Position numbers and translations under genes: made by a program
Shown: positions 20,050 through 27,460 of the stretch, in pieces
Position numbering within the stretch: position 1 is the first letter of the stretch
How the letters are laid out: each line of letters opens with the position of its first letter
Assembly: GCF_026283955.1 (NCBI RefSeq)
Contig: NZ_JAPDPE010000049.1
Coordinates: forward strand, 1-34,222
Reading direction: 5' to 3'
Length of the DNA: 34,222 nucleotides
Origin: Dyella silvatica
GTDB lineage: Bacteria; Pseudomonadota; Gammaproteobacteria; Xanthomonadales; Rhodanobacteraceae
The notes under the pieces: generated by a model
The model's input: the letters and a program-made list of their open reading frames with translations, nothing else
The model's database searches: none
Told to the model about the DNA's origin: nothing

Positions 20050-20634
20050 ATGAAGCTTCTACATATTGACGCCAGCGCCCTAGGCAACCACTCGGTATCT
20101 CGTGGCCTGACCGCTGCCATCGTAGCCGAGTTGACCCAGGCCCAGCCTGAGCTGGAGGTCAGCTACCACGACCTCGCCGCCCAGCCCCTACCGCACTGGT
20201 CTCCAGTGGCCGATGCCAGCGACCCCGGCGCCCTATTGGGCAGTCAGGTGCTGGAGGCCTTTCTTGCCGCCGACATCATTGTCATCGGCGCCCCCATGTA
20301 CAACTTCTCGATCCCCAGCCAGCTCAAGGCCTGGATCGATCGCATCATGGTGGCAGGTAAAACCTTCCGTTACACCGAAAGCGGCCCAGTCGGCCTGGCT
20401 GGCGGCAAGCGAGTCATCGTGGCATCAAGCCGCGGCGGCTTTTATGGCAGCGACACCGGCGCCGCGTCGCTGGACTTCCAAGAGCCCTACCTTCGGACCA
20501 TCTTCAAGTTCATCGGCATCGATCAGATCGAATTCGTCCGCGCCGAAGGCGTCAATGTAAGTGCCGACCACAAAGCAGAAGCGCTCAAGTCAGCTCATAG
20601 CACTATCGGCGTAGTGAGCCGTAAAGCGGCCTGA
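20050..20634 (+). CDS. azoR: FMN-dependent NADH-azoreductase (AzoR)
   Basis: A 194-residue flavodoxin-fold protein starting MKLLHIDASALGNHSVSRGL, the FMN-phosphate loop of AzoR. APMYNFSIPSQLKAWIDRI (the MYNF FMN isoalloxazine loop) lies near residue 82-100, and SRGGFYG near 129. The length equals the family norm (about 200). AzoR enzymes reduce azo bonds and quinones with NADH by a two-electron ping-pong mechanism and protect against thiol and quinone stress. ATG 20050 was preferred over upstream in-frame codons because the family starts at this residue and GGAA lies 6 nt upstream. It is divergently linked to a LysR gene, a common azoR arrangement. Confidence 0.95.
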   Translation: MKLLHIDASALGNHSVSRGLTAAIVAELTQAQPELEVSYHDLAAQPLPHWSPVADASDPGALLGSQVLEAFLAADIIVIGAPMYNFSIPSQLKAWIDRIMVAGKTFRYTESGPVGLAGGKRVIVASSRGGFYGSDTGAASLDFQEPYLRTIFKFIGIDQIEFVRAEGVNVSADHKAEALKSAHSTIGVVSRKAA

Positions 20635-20652
20635 AATCCCCCTCCCCGCATG

Positions 20653-20688
20653 GGCGTCACGCCGATCAAGGCGTGGCGCCATTTTTTT
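20653..20688 (+). terminator. Rho-independent terminator after azoR, overlapping the amidohydrolase 3' end
   Basis: An 11-bp stem (20653-20663 with 20670-20680, one G-T pair), loop GATCAA, followed by ATTTTTTT. The stop codon of the convergent amidohydrolase (20666-20668) lies in the loop, so the right arm is coding on the other strand. Confidence 0.85.
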
Positions 20689-22345
20689 GCGGGGCGCGAT
20701 AAACCGCCTTGCCGTCCACCCAGGTGCTCAGCGGCTTCAGGTCGGCGATCTCACGCGGGGCAACCGTTAAAGGGTCGCCATTGAGTATCACGAAATCCGC
20801 CCGCAGCCCTGGCTTGAGCATACCGACCTCGGCTTCCATAAAAGCCGCATAGGCAGCGCCGCGCGTAAACCCGGCCAAGGCCTGGATGCGGCTCACCCTT
20901 TGGTCGGGAAACCAGCCGCCCGGGGGCTGCCCGGACAAATCTTGCCGGGTTACCGCCGCATACATGCCCAGCATCGGATTGACACTCTCCACCGGAAAAT
21001 CGGAGCCAAAGGCCAGCGGCACCCGCTCATGGATAAAACGCTGCCAGGCATAGGCGCCTTTCAGCCGCGCTACGCCCAGGCGCTGCTCGGCCCAGGGCAT
21101 ATCTGAAGTGGCGTGCGTAGGCTGCATAGAAGCAATCAAGCGCAGTTGGGCGAAGCGCGGAATATCCTCCAGCGCCACGATTTGCGCGTGCTCGACACGC
21201 CAACGGTTGTCGTTGGCCGCATCTTTACCCAGCACCGCCTGGTAAGTGTCCAGCACAGTCCGGTTGCCGCGATCGCCGATCGCATGGGTGGCAACCTGGG
21301 CCTGGCAACGATGCGCTTTCTCCACGGCGGTCCGATAGGCCTCCGGCGAGGTGACAAATATGCCGCGATTGCCATGATCGTCGTTGTAGTCCGTCAACAA
21401 CGCGGCGCCACGGCTACCGAGCGCACCATCCATATACAACTTGACCGCATGCATCCGCAGGCGGCCGCTGGGATCCGTCCAATGCCCACCTTGCTGGCAT
21501 AGCCACTCCAGCGCGGCGTTATTGCCATCGGCCATTTCATACAAGCGCAGCGGGATCTCCCCGGCGCTGGCCAACGCCTGCAGTTGCTTAAAGTCATCCA
21601 GGCTCACCCCGGCATCGTGCACACCGGTGAGGCCCGCAGCCACCGCATCGGCAAAGGCATGCCGATAGGCATCCCGGGTCTGTTGCGGGGTAAGCGGCGG
21701 CATCGCATCCCGTACCAGGGCCTGGGCACTGTCGATAAGTACCCCGCTGGCCTTGCTGCCCAGCCGTTGAATGCGCCCGCCCTCGGGCTGCCAGTCGCCA
21801 TCCAGCGCACGCTTGGCACGTTTCATCGCCGCGCTGTTGACCCACACTGCATGCCCATCGACGCGCTCTAGATAGACTGGGCGCTCAGGAAAAGCCTTGT
21901 CGAGATCCGCCGCGCTGGGAAAAGATTTTTCCGGCCAACGGTTCTGATCCCAACCCCGCCCGATCAACCATGCATCGGGCGGCAGCTTCACCGCCCAGGC
22001 CTTGAGACGCTCGATCGCCTCAGCCTTGGTCTTGCTGCCCACCAGATCGACCTGATTGCTCAGAATGCCCAGGCCCAGCAAATGCCCGTGTGCATCGATC
22101 AAGCCGGGAACAACGATGCCGCCTTGCGCGTCCACCGTTGAGGCTTCGGGGTAACGCTTGATCAAATCGGCTGCCTCGCCCACCGCCAGCAACTTGCCAT
22201 CGTCGCCCCAGGCCAATGCCGTAGCTACCGGACGATCCGGATCCATGGTGTGAATACGTGCATGAGTCAGCAAGGTCGTGGCATACAGCGGCACCATGGC
22301 CGTTGCGAGTAAAGCAATCACAGAAAAACGAACCGACAAACGCAT
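20666..22345 (-). CDS. Exported metal-dependent amidohydrolase (YtcJ/Amidohydro_3 type)
   Basis: A 559-residue protein. The N-terminus MRLSVRFSVIALLATAMVPLYA is a signal peptide with cleavage probably after YA, so it acts in the periplasm or beyond. The TIM-barrel metal motif D-A-H-G-H has H86 and H88. Further on are VKLYMDGALGSRG, ATHAIGDRGNRTVLDTY, a VEHAQI histidine and GSDFPVE with the catalytic aspartate. The overall plan is that of the YtcJ-like branch (Amidohydro_3). Members hydrolyse amides, formamides or cyclic C-N bonds; the substrate here cannot be told. ATG 22345 has AGGAG 8 nt upstream; an in-frame ATG at 22375 would spoil the signal peptide. It stands alone and is convergent with azoR. 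Confidence 0.9.
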   Translation of the reverse strand: MRLSVRFSVIALLATAMVPLYATTLLTHARIHTMDPDRPVATALAWGDDGKLLAVGEAADLIKRYPEASTVDAQGGIVVPGLIDAHGHLLGLGILSNQVDLVGSKTKAEAIERLKAWAVKLPPDAWLIGRGWDQNRWPEKSFPSAADLDKAFPERPVYLERVDGHAVWVNSAAMKRAKRALDGDWQPEGGRIQRLGSKASGVLIDSAQALVRDAMPPLTPQQTRDAYRHAFADAVAAGLTGVHDAGVSLDDFKQLQALASAGEIPLRLYEMADGNNAALEWLCQQGGHWTDPSGRLRMHAVKLYMDGALGSRGAALLTDYNDDHGNRGIFVTSPEAYRTAVEKAHRCQAQVATHAIGDRGNRTVLDTYQAVLGKDAANDNRWRVEHAQIVALEDIPRFAQLRLIASMQPTHATSDMPWAEQRLGVARLKGAYAWQRFIHERVPLAFGSDFPVESVNPMLGMYAAVTRQDLSGQPPGGWFPDQRVSRIQALAGFTRGAAYAAFMEAEVGMLKPGLRADFVILNGDPLTVAPREIADLKPLSTWVDGKAVYRAPQKNGATP

Positions 22346-22463
22346 CGACAGACTCCTGGCGGAAGACTCAAGCACGGTGCTGACTACAGCCTATCGCCGA
22401 GACAAACACCACTGCCGCATGATCTTACGCAAAAAGAGCCTGTTGCCGCACAAACCATCGACC

Positions 22464-22706
22464 TCAAACGGCTAAGGCAACATCCTCGCGTTCAACAATG
22501 TAGCCATACTGCGCCAATCGAATATTGGTCGATGGCCCTGGCATTTCCACGCGAACGATGCGCCCAGAGCGAAGATGCTCGTCACGTGCCACTTCGCGGG
22601 CAAGCTTGATCGCCGGCCCCAGGCGTAGATCGCTGAAAAGGGAAAAACCCGAGCGGGATATGCTCCACACACCCTCGACGGACTGCTTGAGCGAATACGT
22701 AATCAT
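22464..22706 (-). CDS. Small conserved-looking hypothetical protein
   Basis: An 80-residue protein with no signal peptide or membrane segment. The part GVWSISRSGFSLFSDLRLGPAIK followed by LAREVARDEH resembles the beta-hairpin-then-helix of DUF2188-like small proteins, where a Trp/Ser strand is followed by 'A-x-x-x-A-R-x-x-A'. The end carries IRLAQYGYIVERED. No clear ribosome binding site precedes the ATG. Nothing recognisable stands next to it. Coding is supported by length, composition and codon use; function is unknown and the DUF2188 likeness is weak. Confidence 0.5.
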   Translation of the reverse strand: MITYSLKQSVEGVWSISRSGFSLFSDLRLGPAIKLAREVARDEHLRSGRIVRVEMPGPSTNIRLAQYGYIVEREDVALAV

Positions 22707-23226
22707 GTTGATAACCCGTGATGGGCGCGCCTTAGGCGCATCTGAGAAGCCCGGGTCATCGGTTGGCGTTTAAGCTGCAATCTACCTGACTCGCCGAGCA
22801 GGCATAGCGTGCGCTAGTCGGCGTCGGCGAACTATCAGCTTAGGGCGTCAGCTCGTGTAGGCGTTCGACTACATCCATCGTTAGATACCCATCATTTCCA
22901 TACAGAAAACCCGGGCTTGAACAGGGCTGGCACTAAGTACCAAAGGCCGTGCCGCCATGGATCTCTTAACCTACCGATGACCTGGCGAACAGCAACATGG
23001 CGAGACATCGTCGCCAACAAGCTATTGAGCAAGACATGAACTGCCCAGAGCACGCGGCGGCACGGGTTCGATGAACATATGAAGCCCACCGCTGTCGATC
23101 TAGATCAGAAATCATTGATGACTGTAGGTCGAATCAGTTGACGCCCATGCAAGACTCAGAAACTGCCGATGCCATCAACACACAGTCAAAAATCACAATG
23201 GCCTCGACCGCGGCCGGGAGATCAGC
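22707..23226. other. Intergenic stretch without a supported gene
   Basis: About 520 bases. Open frames here (for example 22892-23089, minus) lack ribosome binding sites and known motifs. No RNA gene, insertion-sequence end or terminator was recognised. Confidence 0.5.
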
Positions 23227-23397
23227 GTGAGTAAGCAGCAATTGATCGATGACTTGGAAGACCTAGCCGACGAGTGGCGCCACCGTGCCTTGGAACAACG
23301 ACGCAAGGGCAAGGAAGTAGCCGCCGATATCCTGAGCGATTGCCGTCACGAGCTCATCGCAGTCATCAAGCTGGCCAAAATGGATGTAAGTTCGTGA
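23227..23397 (+). CDS. 56-residue helical small protein, unknown
   Basis: A GTG-started frame reading VSKQQLIDDLEDLADEWRHR, then ALEQRRKGKEVAADILSDCR and HELIAVIKLAKMDVSS, ending at TGA 23395-23397. GGGAG at 23216-23220 lies 6 nt upstream of the GTG, a good binding site. The protein is highly charged and almost wholly alpha-helical, with a heptad-like pattern in the first 30 residues. It carries one cysteine and no signal peptide. It is not a family I recognise. It lies in the accessory region, just before the A+T-rich spike gene, which is on the other strand. Confidence 0.6.
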   Translation: MSKQQLIDDLEDLADEWRHRALEQRRKGKEVAADILSDCRHELIAVIKLAKMDVSS

Positions 23398-23511
23398 ACG
23401 ATTAGCCATCGAGCATAAACAAGAATAATCAATTATATAACGAATATTAAAAACCAATATACAAGCAACTACAATTGATTAAATTCAAATCGAACCCGCA
23501 AACCAACTTAA

Positions 23512-23547
23512 GCATGGTGGCCACGCAAGAGGGCGCGACCACCATGC
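23512..23547 (-). terminator. Hairpin downstream of the spike-like gene
   Basis: GCATGGTGG (23512-23520) pairs with CCACCATGC (23539-23547) around an 18-nt loop, about 110 nt beyond the spike stop. On the minus strand it is followed by TTAAGTTGGTTTG rather than a clean T-run, so terminator function is only possible. Confidence 0.4.
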
Positions 23548-23655
23548 AATGCAACGCTCAAGCAGCAGATAACCCATTTAAAATCTGGCAAGAAGCAAGA
23601 GTTTGATGGCACAAAAACACCATTCACTCAGCCCACATGCGTATATAGGAAAAAA

Positions 23656-25218
23656 CTAACCTACACCAGCATAACCAACAGGTTTCTCAATCCATATATT
23701 CAGAACATTTTCCGTGAAAACTTTATTACCCCCCGTATTATTAACGAATAATACGGTCACACTATTGATCGCGTTAACATACCCAAAAATAGATATCCCT
23801 TGATTATCTGAGGCAAAAGATACCTTCACAGTATCGCCAAATTCCGCCCCACCGATTGAGTAGACTGCCGCCAACGAAGCACCTGCCAACATAGTCCCCG
23901 GATTAGCCCCCGTCGCCACAAATAACTGTGGGCCACGGAAAGTCATCTTACCGCCATTCGCCAACATGGTCCCCACCATATTGTTATTAAAATTATTATC
24001 AACAATCGTATTACCCATAATTCCATCGCCACCCACCACCGCCTCTACATAACCATACGACTGCGTCTTTGATGATTGATTATCAAAACAAATATTACCA
24101 TTAACAACACAGTCACTTGCGTTATAACCAGGTATGCTAAACATTTTAATACCAGCCCCCAAGGCACCAGCGCTTTGGCCATTGTTAAAACAAATATTGT
24201 TCGAAACCACTGTATTAAGATCTCCCACAGTGATTCCGTTACCGGAATTTGCCGAGCACATATTTCCAGTAATAATGGAGTACGCACTCCAACACTCAAT
24301 TCCAGACGGATAGGTATTATTAACATCCTCTCCAATCCCTCCGGTACAAACGTTATTTGTAATTCTGTTCTGCGTACAATTCGCTAATGGACCAAATGCA
24401 AGACCTGCGCCAAACGCGTAGCCAGCCACATAGTTGCCGTCAATGCAGCCCAAACCACCATTACTAAATAACCCAGTCCCGATCATCGTATTACGCGTAA
24501 TAAAATGACTTCCAACCGACCCAGCCGCCACTGAAATATTTATCGCCTGATTATATGCACTAGTGGGCACTGGCATATAAAAATAATTGTCCTCAATATT
24601 AAAATAAGACCCACCATCCACCGCAAGACCAATGGTATGCGCCTGAATACCAGTGAAGGCACAGTGATCCAATATCCAGTTTGTACACTTAAATGCTTGA
24701 TAAACCCAATAGATATTTCCAGGATTGCCTATTCCAGCAGGAAATATACCTGCAGAAATGTCAAAACCTAGATTACTAATACGAAAATTACTCAATCCTA
24801 CCGCGTTAACCATCCCGGTGTTGTTTGTGAACGATTGCGGGAGTGCCTTGATGACAGATGAAGCACTGCCAGCACCGACCCAAGAGCACCCGTGCTGCAT
24901 GACACCTGAATTGTTTACACAGTAAATGCCGGTCGGAAAAAATAGCGTAGCGCCAAGAGCGGTTGCTGCAGAATCCGCAGCGTTAATCGCAGATGTATCA
25001 TCAGCCTGTCCATTGCCTACGGCACCAAAATCTTTAACACTGACAACATCTCTCAATTTGTCCTGGACCGTACGCGCTACCGCGCCAGCTCCGCCTTGCA
25101 TGTAGCCAACGAGCGCTGATCCTCCGCCTGCGGCTAACTCTGCATGCAATACCGGCGTATCCGTGAGTGACACTGCTGCTTTCACACTCAATGCATTCAT
25201 TTCACTATCGTTAGACAT
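23656..25218 (-). CDS. Right-handed beta-helix protein, phage tail-spike-like (pectate-lyase superfamily)
   Basis: A 520-residue protein. Residues about 1-50 carry a hinge-like part with LVGYMQGGAGAVARTVQDKL, then DVVSVKDFGAVGNGQADDT (about 58-76), the exact entry motif of Pectate_lyase_3 domains in phage tail spikes and fibres. From 80 to about 430 come repeated short beta-strands with N-rich turns (ITNNVCTGG, VSNNICFNN, VNGNICFDN), a parallel beta-helix. A distinct C-terminal domain of about 90 residues ends it. There is no signal peptide. ATG 25218 has GGAG 7 nt upstream. The DNA is clearly more A+T-rich than the flanking core genes, a sign of transfer. No capsid, tail or integrase gene is nearby, so it is an orphan; its likely role is binding or cutting a surface polysaccharide. 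Confidence 0.82.
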   Translation of the reverse strand: MSNDSEMNALSVKAAVSLTDTPVLHAELAAGGGSALVGYMQGGAGAVARTVQDKLRDVVSVKDFGAVGNGQADDTSAINAADSAATALGATLFFPTGIYCVNNSGVMQHGCSWVGAGSASSVIKALPQSFTNNTGMVNAVGLSNFRISNLGFDISAGIFPAGIGNPGNIYWVYQAFKCTNWILDHCAFTGIQAHTIGLAVDGGSYFNIEDNYFYMPVPTSAYNQAINISVAAGSVGSHFITRNTMIGTGLFSNGGLGCIDGNYVAGYAFGAGLAFGPLANCTQNRITNNVCTGGIGEDVNNTYPSGIECWSAYSIITGNMCSANSGNGITVGDLNTVVSNNICFNNGQSAGALGAGIKMFSIPGYNASDCVVNGNICFDNQSSKTQSYGYVEAVVGGDGIMGNTIVDNNFNNNMVGTMLANGGKMTFRGPQLFVATGANPGTMLAGASLAAVYSIGGAEFGDTVKVSFASDNQGISIFGYVNAINSVTVLFVNNTGGNKVFTENVLNIWIEKPVGYAGVG

Positions 25219-25389
25219 TGCTTGCTCCATGGGATCGATTGCGTAGTTGACTCGTTGAGCCAGCCTGTAAGAGGCAGGCCGGCTCGACGCCTATCATCCT
25301 GATAGGTCGTCTCAGAAAGCGAGATCACGCCACCCCCTATTACTCGACGCCACCTCAGCCCGAGAGCTAGGACATGAAACGTTTGAAGC
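25219..25389. promoter_or_regulatory. Leader region of the spike gene with an 11-bp imperfect hairpin
   Basis: GAGCCAGCCTG (25257-25267) pairs with CAGGCCGGCTC (25275-25285), one mismatch, 7-nt loop, within 70 nt upstream of the spike ATG on the minus strand. The rest of the stretch shows no gene. Confidence 0.35.
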
Positions 25390-25572
25390 GTGTGCCCTCG
25401 GTACAAGCTACTTTTGGCCACCCTGTTCTTGGTATTTCAACCAGCGCAAGCAACTGTTACAGCGCAGGGGCTCAGTTTCCACGCTCAAGCCAAGAAGCTA
25501 TCCGGCCCTTGCCTCGGCTGTACGCGGCTTGCCAGCTCCAGTCAGCCCGGATTTGCATACGCTTATCCATGA
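25390..25572 (+). CDS. Possible small secreted protein, start region possibly frameshifted
   Basis: A GTG-started 60-residue frame whose first 21 residues look like a signal peptide: MCPRYKLLLATLFLVFQPAQA, with a basic start, hydrophobic LLLATLFLVF core and a QPAQA cleavage site. The mature part is about 39 residues with two Cys in GPCLGC. A better start, ATGAAACGTTTGAAG at 25374, is in another frame, so one base change there would give a longer basic n-region; that pattern may mean an inactivated gene. No homologue is recognised and the ribosome binding site is weak. Confidence 0.25.
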   Translation: MCPRYKLLLATLFLVFQPAQATVTAQGLSFHAQAKKLSGPCLGCTRLASSSQPGFAYAYP

Positions 25573-25722
25573 GTCTGCGAGCAAACTTAATGCATGCCCG
25601 TGGCAATACGGACCAGCCGCTGCACCGCACCACCGGCCTTATTCTCAAACCAAAAAGCCCTGTCGTGCTTAATAAAACAGAGTCAAATAAATGCGCATAT
25701 CATTAAAATATTTCACATAATA

Positions 25723-25751
25723 TTGACATACTTTTAAATACATTTTTAAAA
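25723..25751 (+). promoter_or_regulatory. Candidate promoter of the lectin gene
   Basis: A consensus -35 TTGACA at 25723-25728 is followed, after 16-17 nt of A+T-rich DNA, by TTTAAA/TTAAAA (25745-25751). This is about 95 nt upstream of the lectin ATG, in the most A+T-rich part of the region. Confidence 0.45.
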
Positions 25752-25844
25752 TCACGCAAAAGTAAATTACTGGCATCATGCATTAACTCAAGCCGGCATT
25801 TATTTCGCCTTGCGTGACACCGTCCACACAGGAGGAGAACCACG

Positions 25845-26276
25845 ATGGTTATTTATCAGATCACGATGGGCAACGGTAATGCACTGGCTATTGACGGAAA
25901 TAATCCTGGGATAGGCTCTCAGCTGATACTTGCCAAATCGAACCCGTCAGACCAAAAACAGCAATGGTTTTGGGTTTATGCACCTGACTTGCAGGCATCG
26001 GTTCTATTTAACCCAAGCTCGAATCTGTATGCGACGGCCCAGACTATCAAGTCGGGCGCCCCAATCATTCTGACTCAAGCAACCGCTGATCTCACCAAGA
26101 ACAATACGTTTCAAGTGCTCGGGGCAAACGCCTCCGCTGTCCGGCCACTCGCCAATACGGACCTCAATATGAATGCGCTCGGCAATGACTGGGGGCCCGG
26201 CACAAAGGTCGGTCTTTGGAGCTGGGATAAAGGTCGCCCTAACGAGTTATGGACCACGACCGCCATTGAGCTATAA
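25845..26276 (+). CDS. Ricin B-type (beta-trefoil) lectin-like protein
   Basis: A 143-residue single-domain protein. It begins MVIYQITMGNGNALAIDGNN and carries the three-fold signature of ricin-type lectins, with Q-x-W-like repeat ends at KQQWFW and N-E-L-W, and LNMNALGNDWGPGTKVGLW. This fold binds sugars. There is no signal peptide, so it would stay in the cytoplasm unless released by lysis or a dedicated route. AGGAGG lies just upstream of the ATG, one of the best ribosome binding sites in the window, and the promoter is near consensus, so strong expression is expected. It sits alone between the spike and the adhesin operon. The partner and ligand are unknown. Confidence 0.8.
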   Translation: MVIYQITMGNGNALAIDGNNPGIGSQLILAKSNPSDQKQQWFWVYAPDLQASVLFNPSSNLYATAQTIKSGAPIILTQATADLTKNNTFQVLGANASAVRPLANTDLNMNALGNDWGPGTKVGLWSWDKGRPNELWTTTAIEL

Positions 26277-26359
26277 GGCGAAAAGTGGGCCCTGCCATAT
26301 GCATAGCTTATGGTCAGTGACATATATTATTGGCATGGCATTTTGTAATTTAAGTGGCG

Positions 26360-26392
26360 CGAAGAACCTCGTTAATGCGAGGCTCTTCGTTT
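26360..26392 (+). terminator. Probable terminator after the lectin gene
   Basis: A 12-bp stem with one mismatch, CGAAGAACCTCG (26360-26371) / CGAGGCTCTTCG (26378-26389), loop TTAATG, followed by TTTG. It lies 84 nt beyond the lectin stop. Confidence 0.55.
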
Positions 26393-26542
26393 GACATCGC
26401 TCCAACATAAGCGCAGCTAACTGATCCTCGAACCACTAGCGTGGTAACCCCTGGTTAGTCACTGGCGGCTATATATGGCGCCGGCCTTCATCTTCGCGCT
26501 CATAGGGGCATTGATTGATCTTCGCCTTGCCTGGATCTCAAT

Positions 26543-26590
26543 ATCGCACGCAGAGATCGGCACCATCCGTGGCGCCGATGATTGTGCGAT
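26543..26590 (-). other. Two-tier inverted repeat just downstream of the tpgA-like gene
   Basis: Outer arms ATCGCAC (26543-26549) / GTGCGAT (26584-26590) and inner arms ATCGGC (26556-26561) / GCCGAT (26574-26579) are all perfect and nested. It starts 14 nt after the adhesin-operon end. No T-run follows on the minus strand, so it could be a weak terminator or an mRNA 3'-end stabiliser. The rest of 26393-26603 shows no gene. Confidence 0.4.
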
Positions 26591-26603
26591 AAGCCGAAAA
26601 ACT

Positions 26604-27422
26604 CTACTTCACGCTATCGATCTGCACCTCCACACGTCGATTGGGAGCCAGGCAGGTGATCAGCTGGGCACGGGCGCTGTCCGGGCAATCCTTTACGGGA
26701 TGGCTGGCGCCGAAACCTTCGGTGCTGATGTGCTCGCCGAGAACGCCGCGCCCCTCCAGATAGGCCTTGACGGCATCGGCGCGGCGAAGCGACAGCTCAT
26801 GGTTGTAAGCGTCATTGCCCAGGCGATCCGTGTAACCGGCAATGTTTACGGCACGGAGCTTTTCACCCCGACCGCGCAGTTCCACGGCCAAAGCATCCAG
26901 TGATGCGCGGCCAGTCAAGCTGAGCTCAGCCTTGTCAAAAGCAAACAGAGCATCGGCGGACAGCACGCGCGGCGCTACCACCGGCGCCTCGTTTGTCTGC
27001 GCCACAGGCTTCGCCGTCTCCAACATGGCTGCGCAGGATTCTGGCTTCCAGTAAAAACTGCGGGCAAGCCGTGTGTCATCGAACAGCACCTTGTACTCGC
27101 ACACAGTCACCTCATCGGTATCGGGTTTGCGAAAATTGAATACATAGTTCCACTCGCGCACACCCCACACACCCTCACTGAAATGCGGATAGCCGATCAG
27201 ATCGGCGAGTTGTTGCTTATTGAGCCCTGCTCTTACCCGTCGAAGATTGGCCAGATTGGGAAAGGTACCGCCCTTATGCATCGGCGTAACGCTATCCGTC
27301 GCCGGCCACACCAGCTCGCCTGCGCCTTGACCGTTCTTTGCCACATCGTGGCTGACATTGCCGCAAGCGGCCAGGACGAGTGCGATCGAAACCGCGATGA
27401 TGCCTTTGCATTGAGTACGCAT
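26604..27422 (-). CDS. TpgA-like lipoprotein: BamE/SmpA-OmlA domain plus OmpA C-domain
   Basis: A 272-residue lipoprotein. The signal sequence ends in LVLAAC, with lipobox Cys20 and Gly at +2, so outer-membrane sorting is expected. Residues about 50-130 resemble BamE/SmpA-OmlA (LANLRRVRAGLNKQQLADLIG, then GVWGVREWNYVFNF). From about 150 there is an OmpA peptidoglycan-binding domain, with FDKAELSLTGRASLDALA, GYTDRLGNDAYNHELSLRRA and FGASHPVKDC, and an NRRVEVQI end. The same two-domain order is known for TpgA of Acinetobacter Tol 5, which shares an operon with the adhesin AtaA, binds it and ties it to peptidoglycan. Here it follows the adhesin by 38 nt. ATG 27422 has GGGAG 8 nt upstream. Confidence 0.9.
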   Translation of the reverse strand: MRTQCKGIIAVSIALVLAACGNVSHDVAKNGQGAGELVWPATDSVTPMHKGGTFPNLANLRRVRAGLNKQQLADLIGYPHFSEGVWGVREWNYVFNFRKPDTDEVTVCEYKVLFDDTRLARSFYWKPESCAAMLETAKPVAQTNEAPVVAPRVLSADALFAFDKAELSLTGRASLDALAVELRGRGEKLRAVNIAGYTDRLGNDAYNHELSLRRADAVKAYLEGRGVLGEHISTEGFGASHPVKDCPDSARAQLITCLAPNRRVEVQIDSVK

Positions 27423-27460
27423 GAATTGAACTCCCTGAATGTGGATGGACATGCCCGCGC

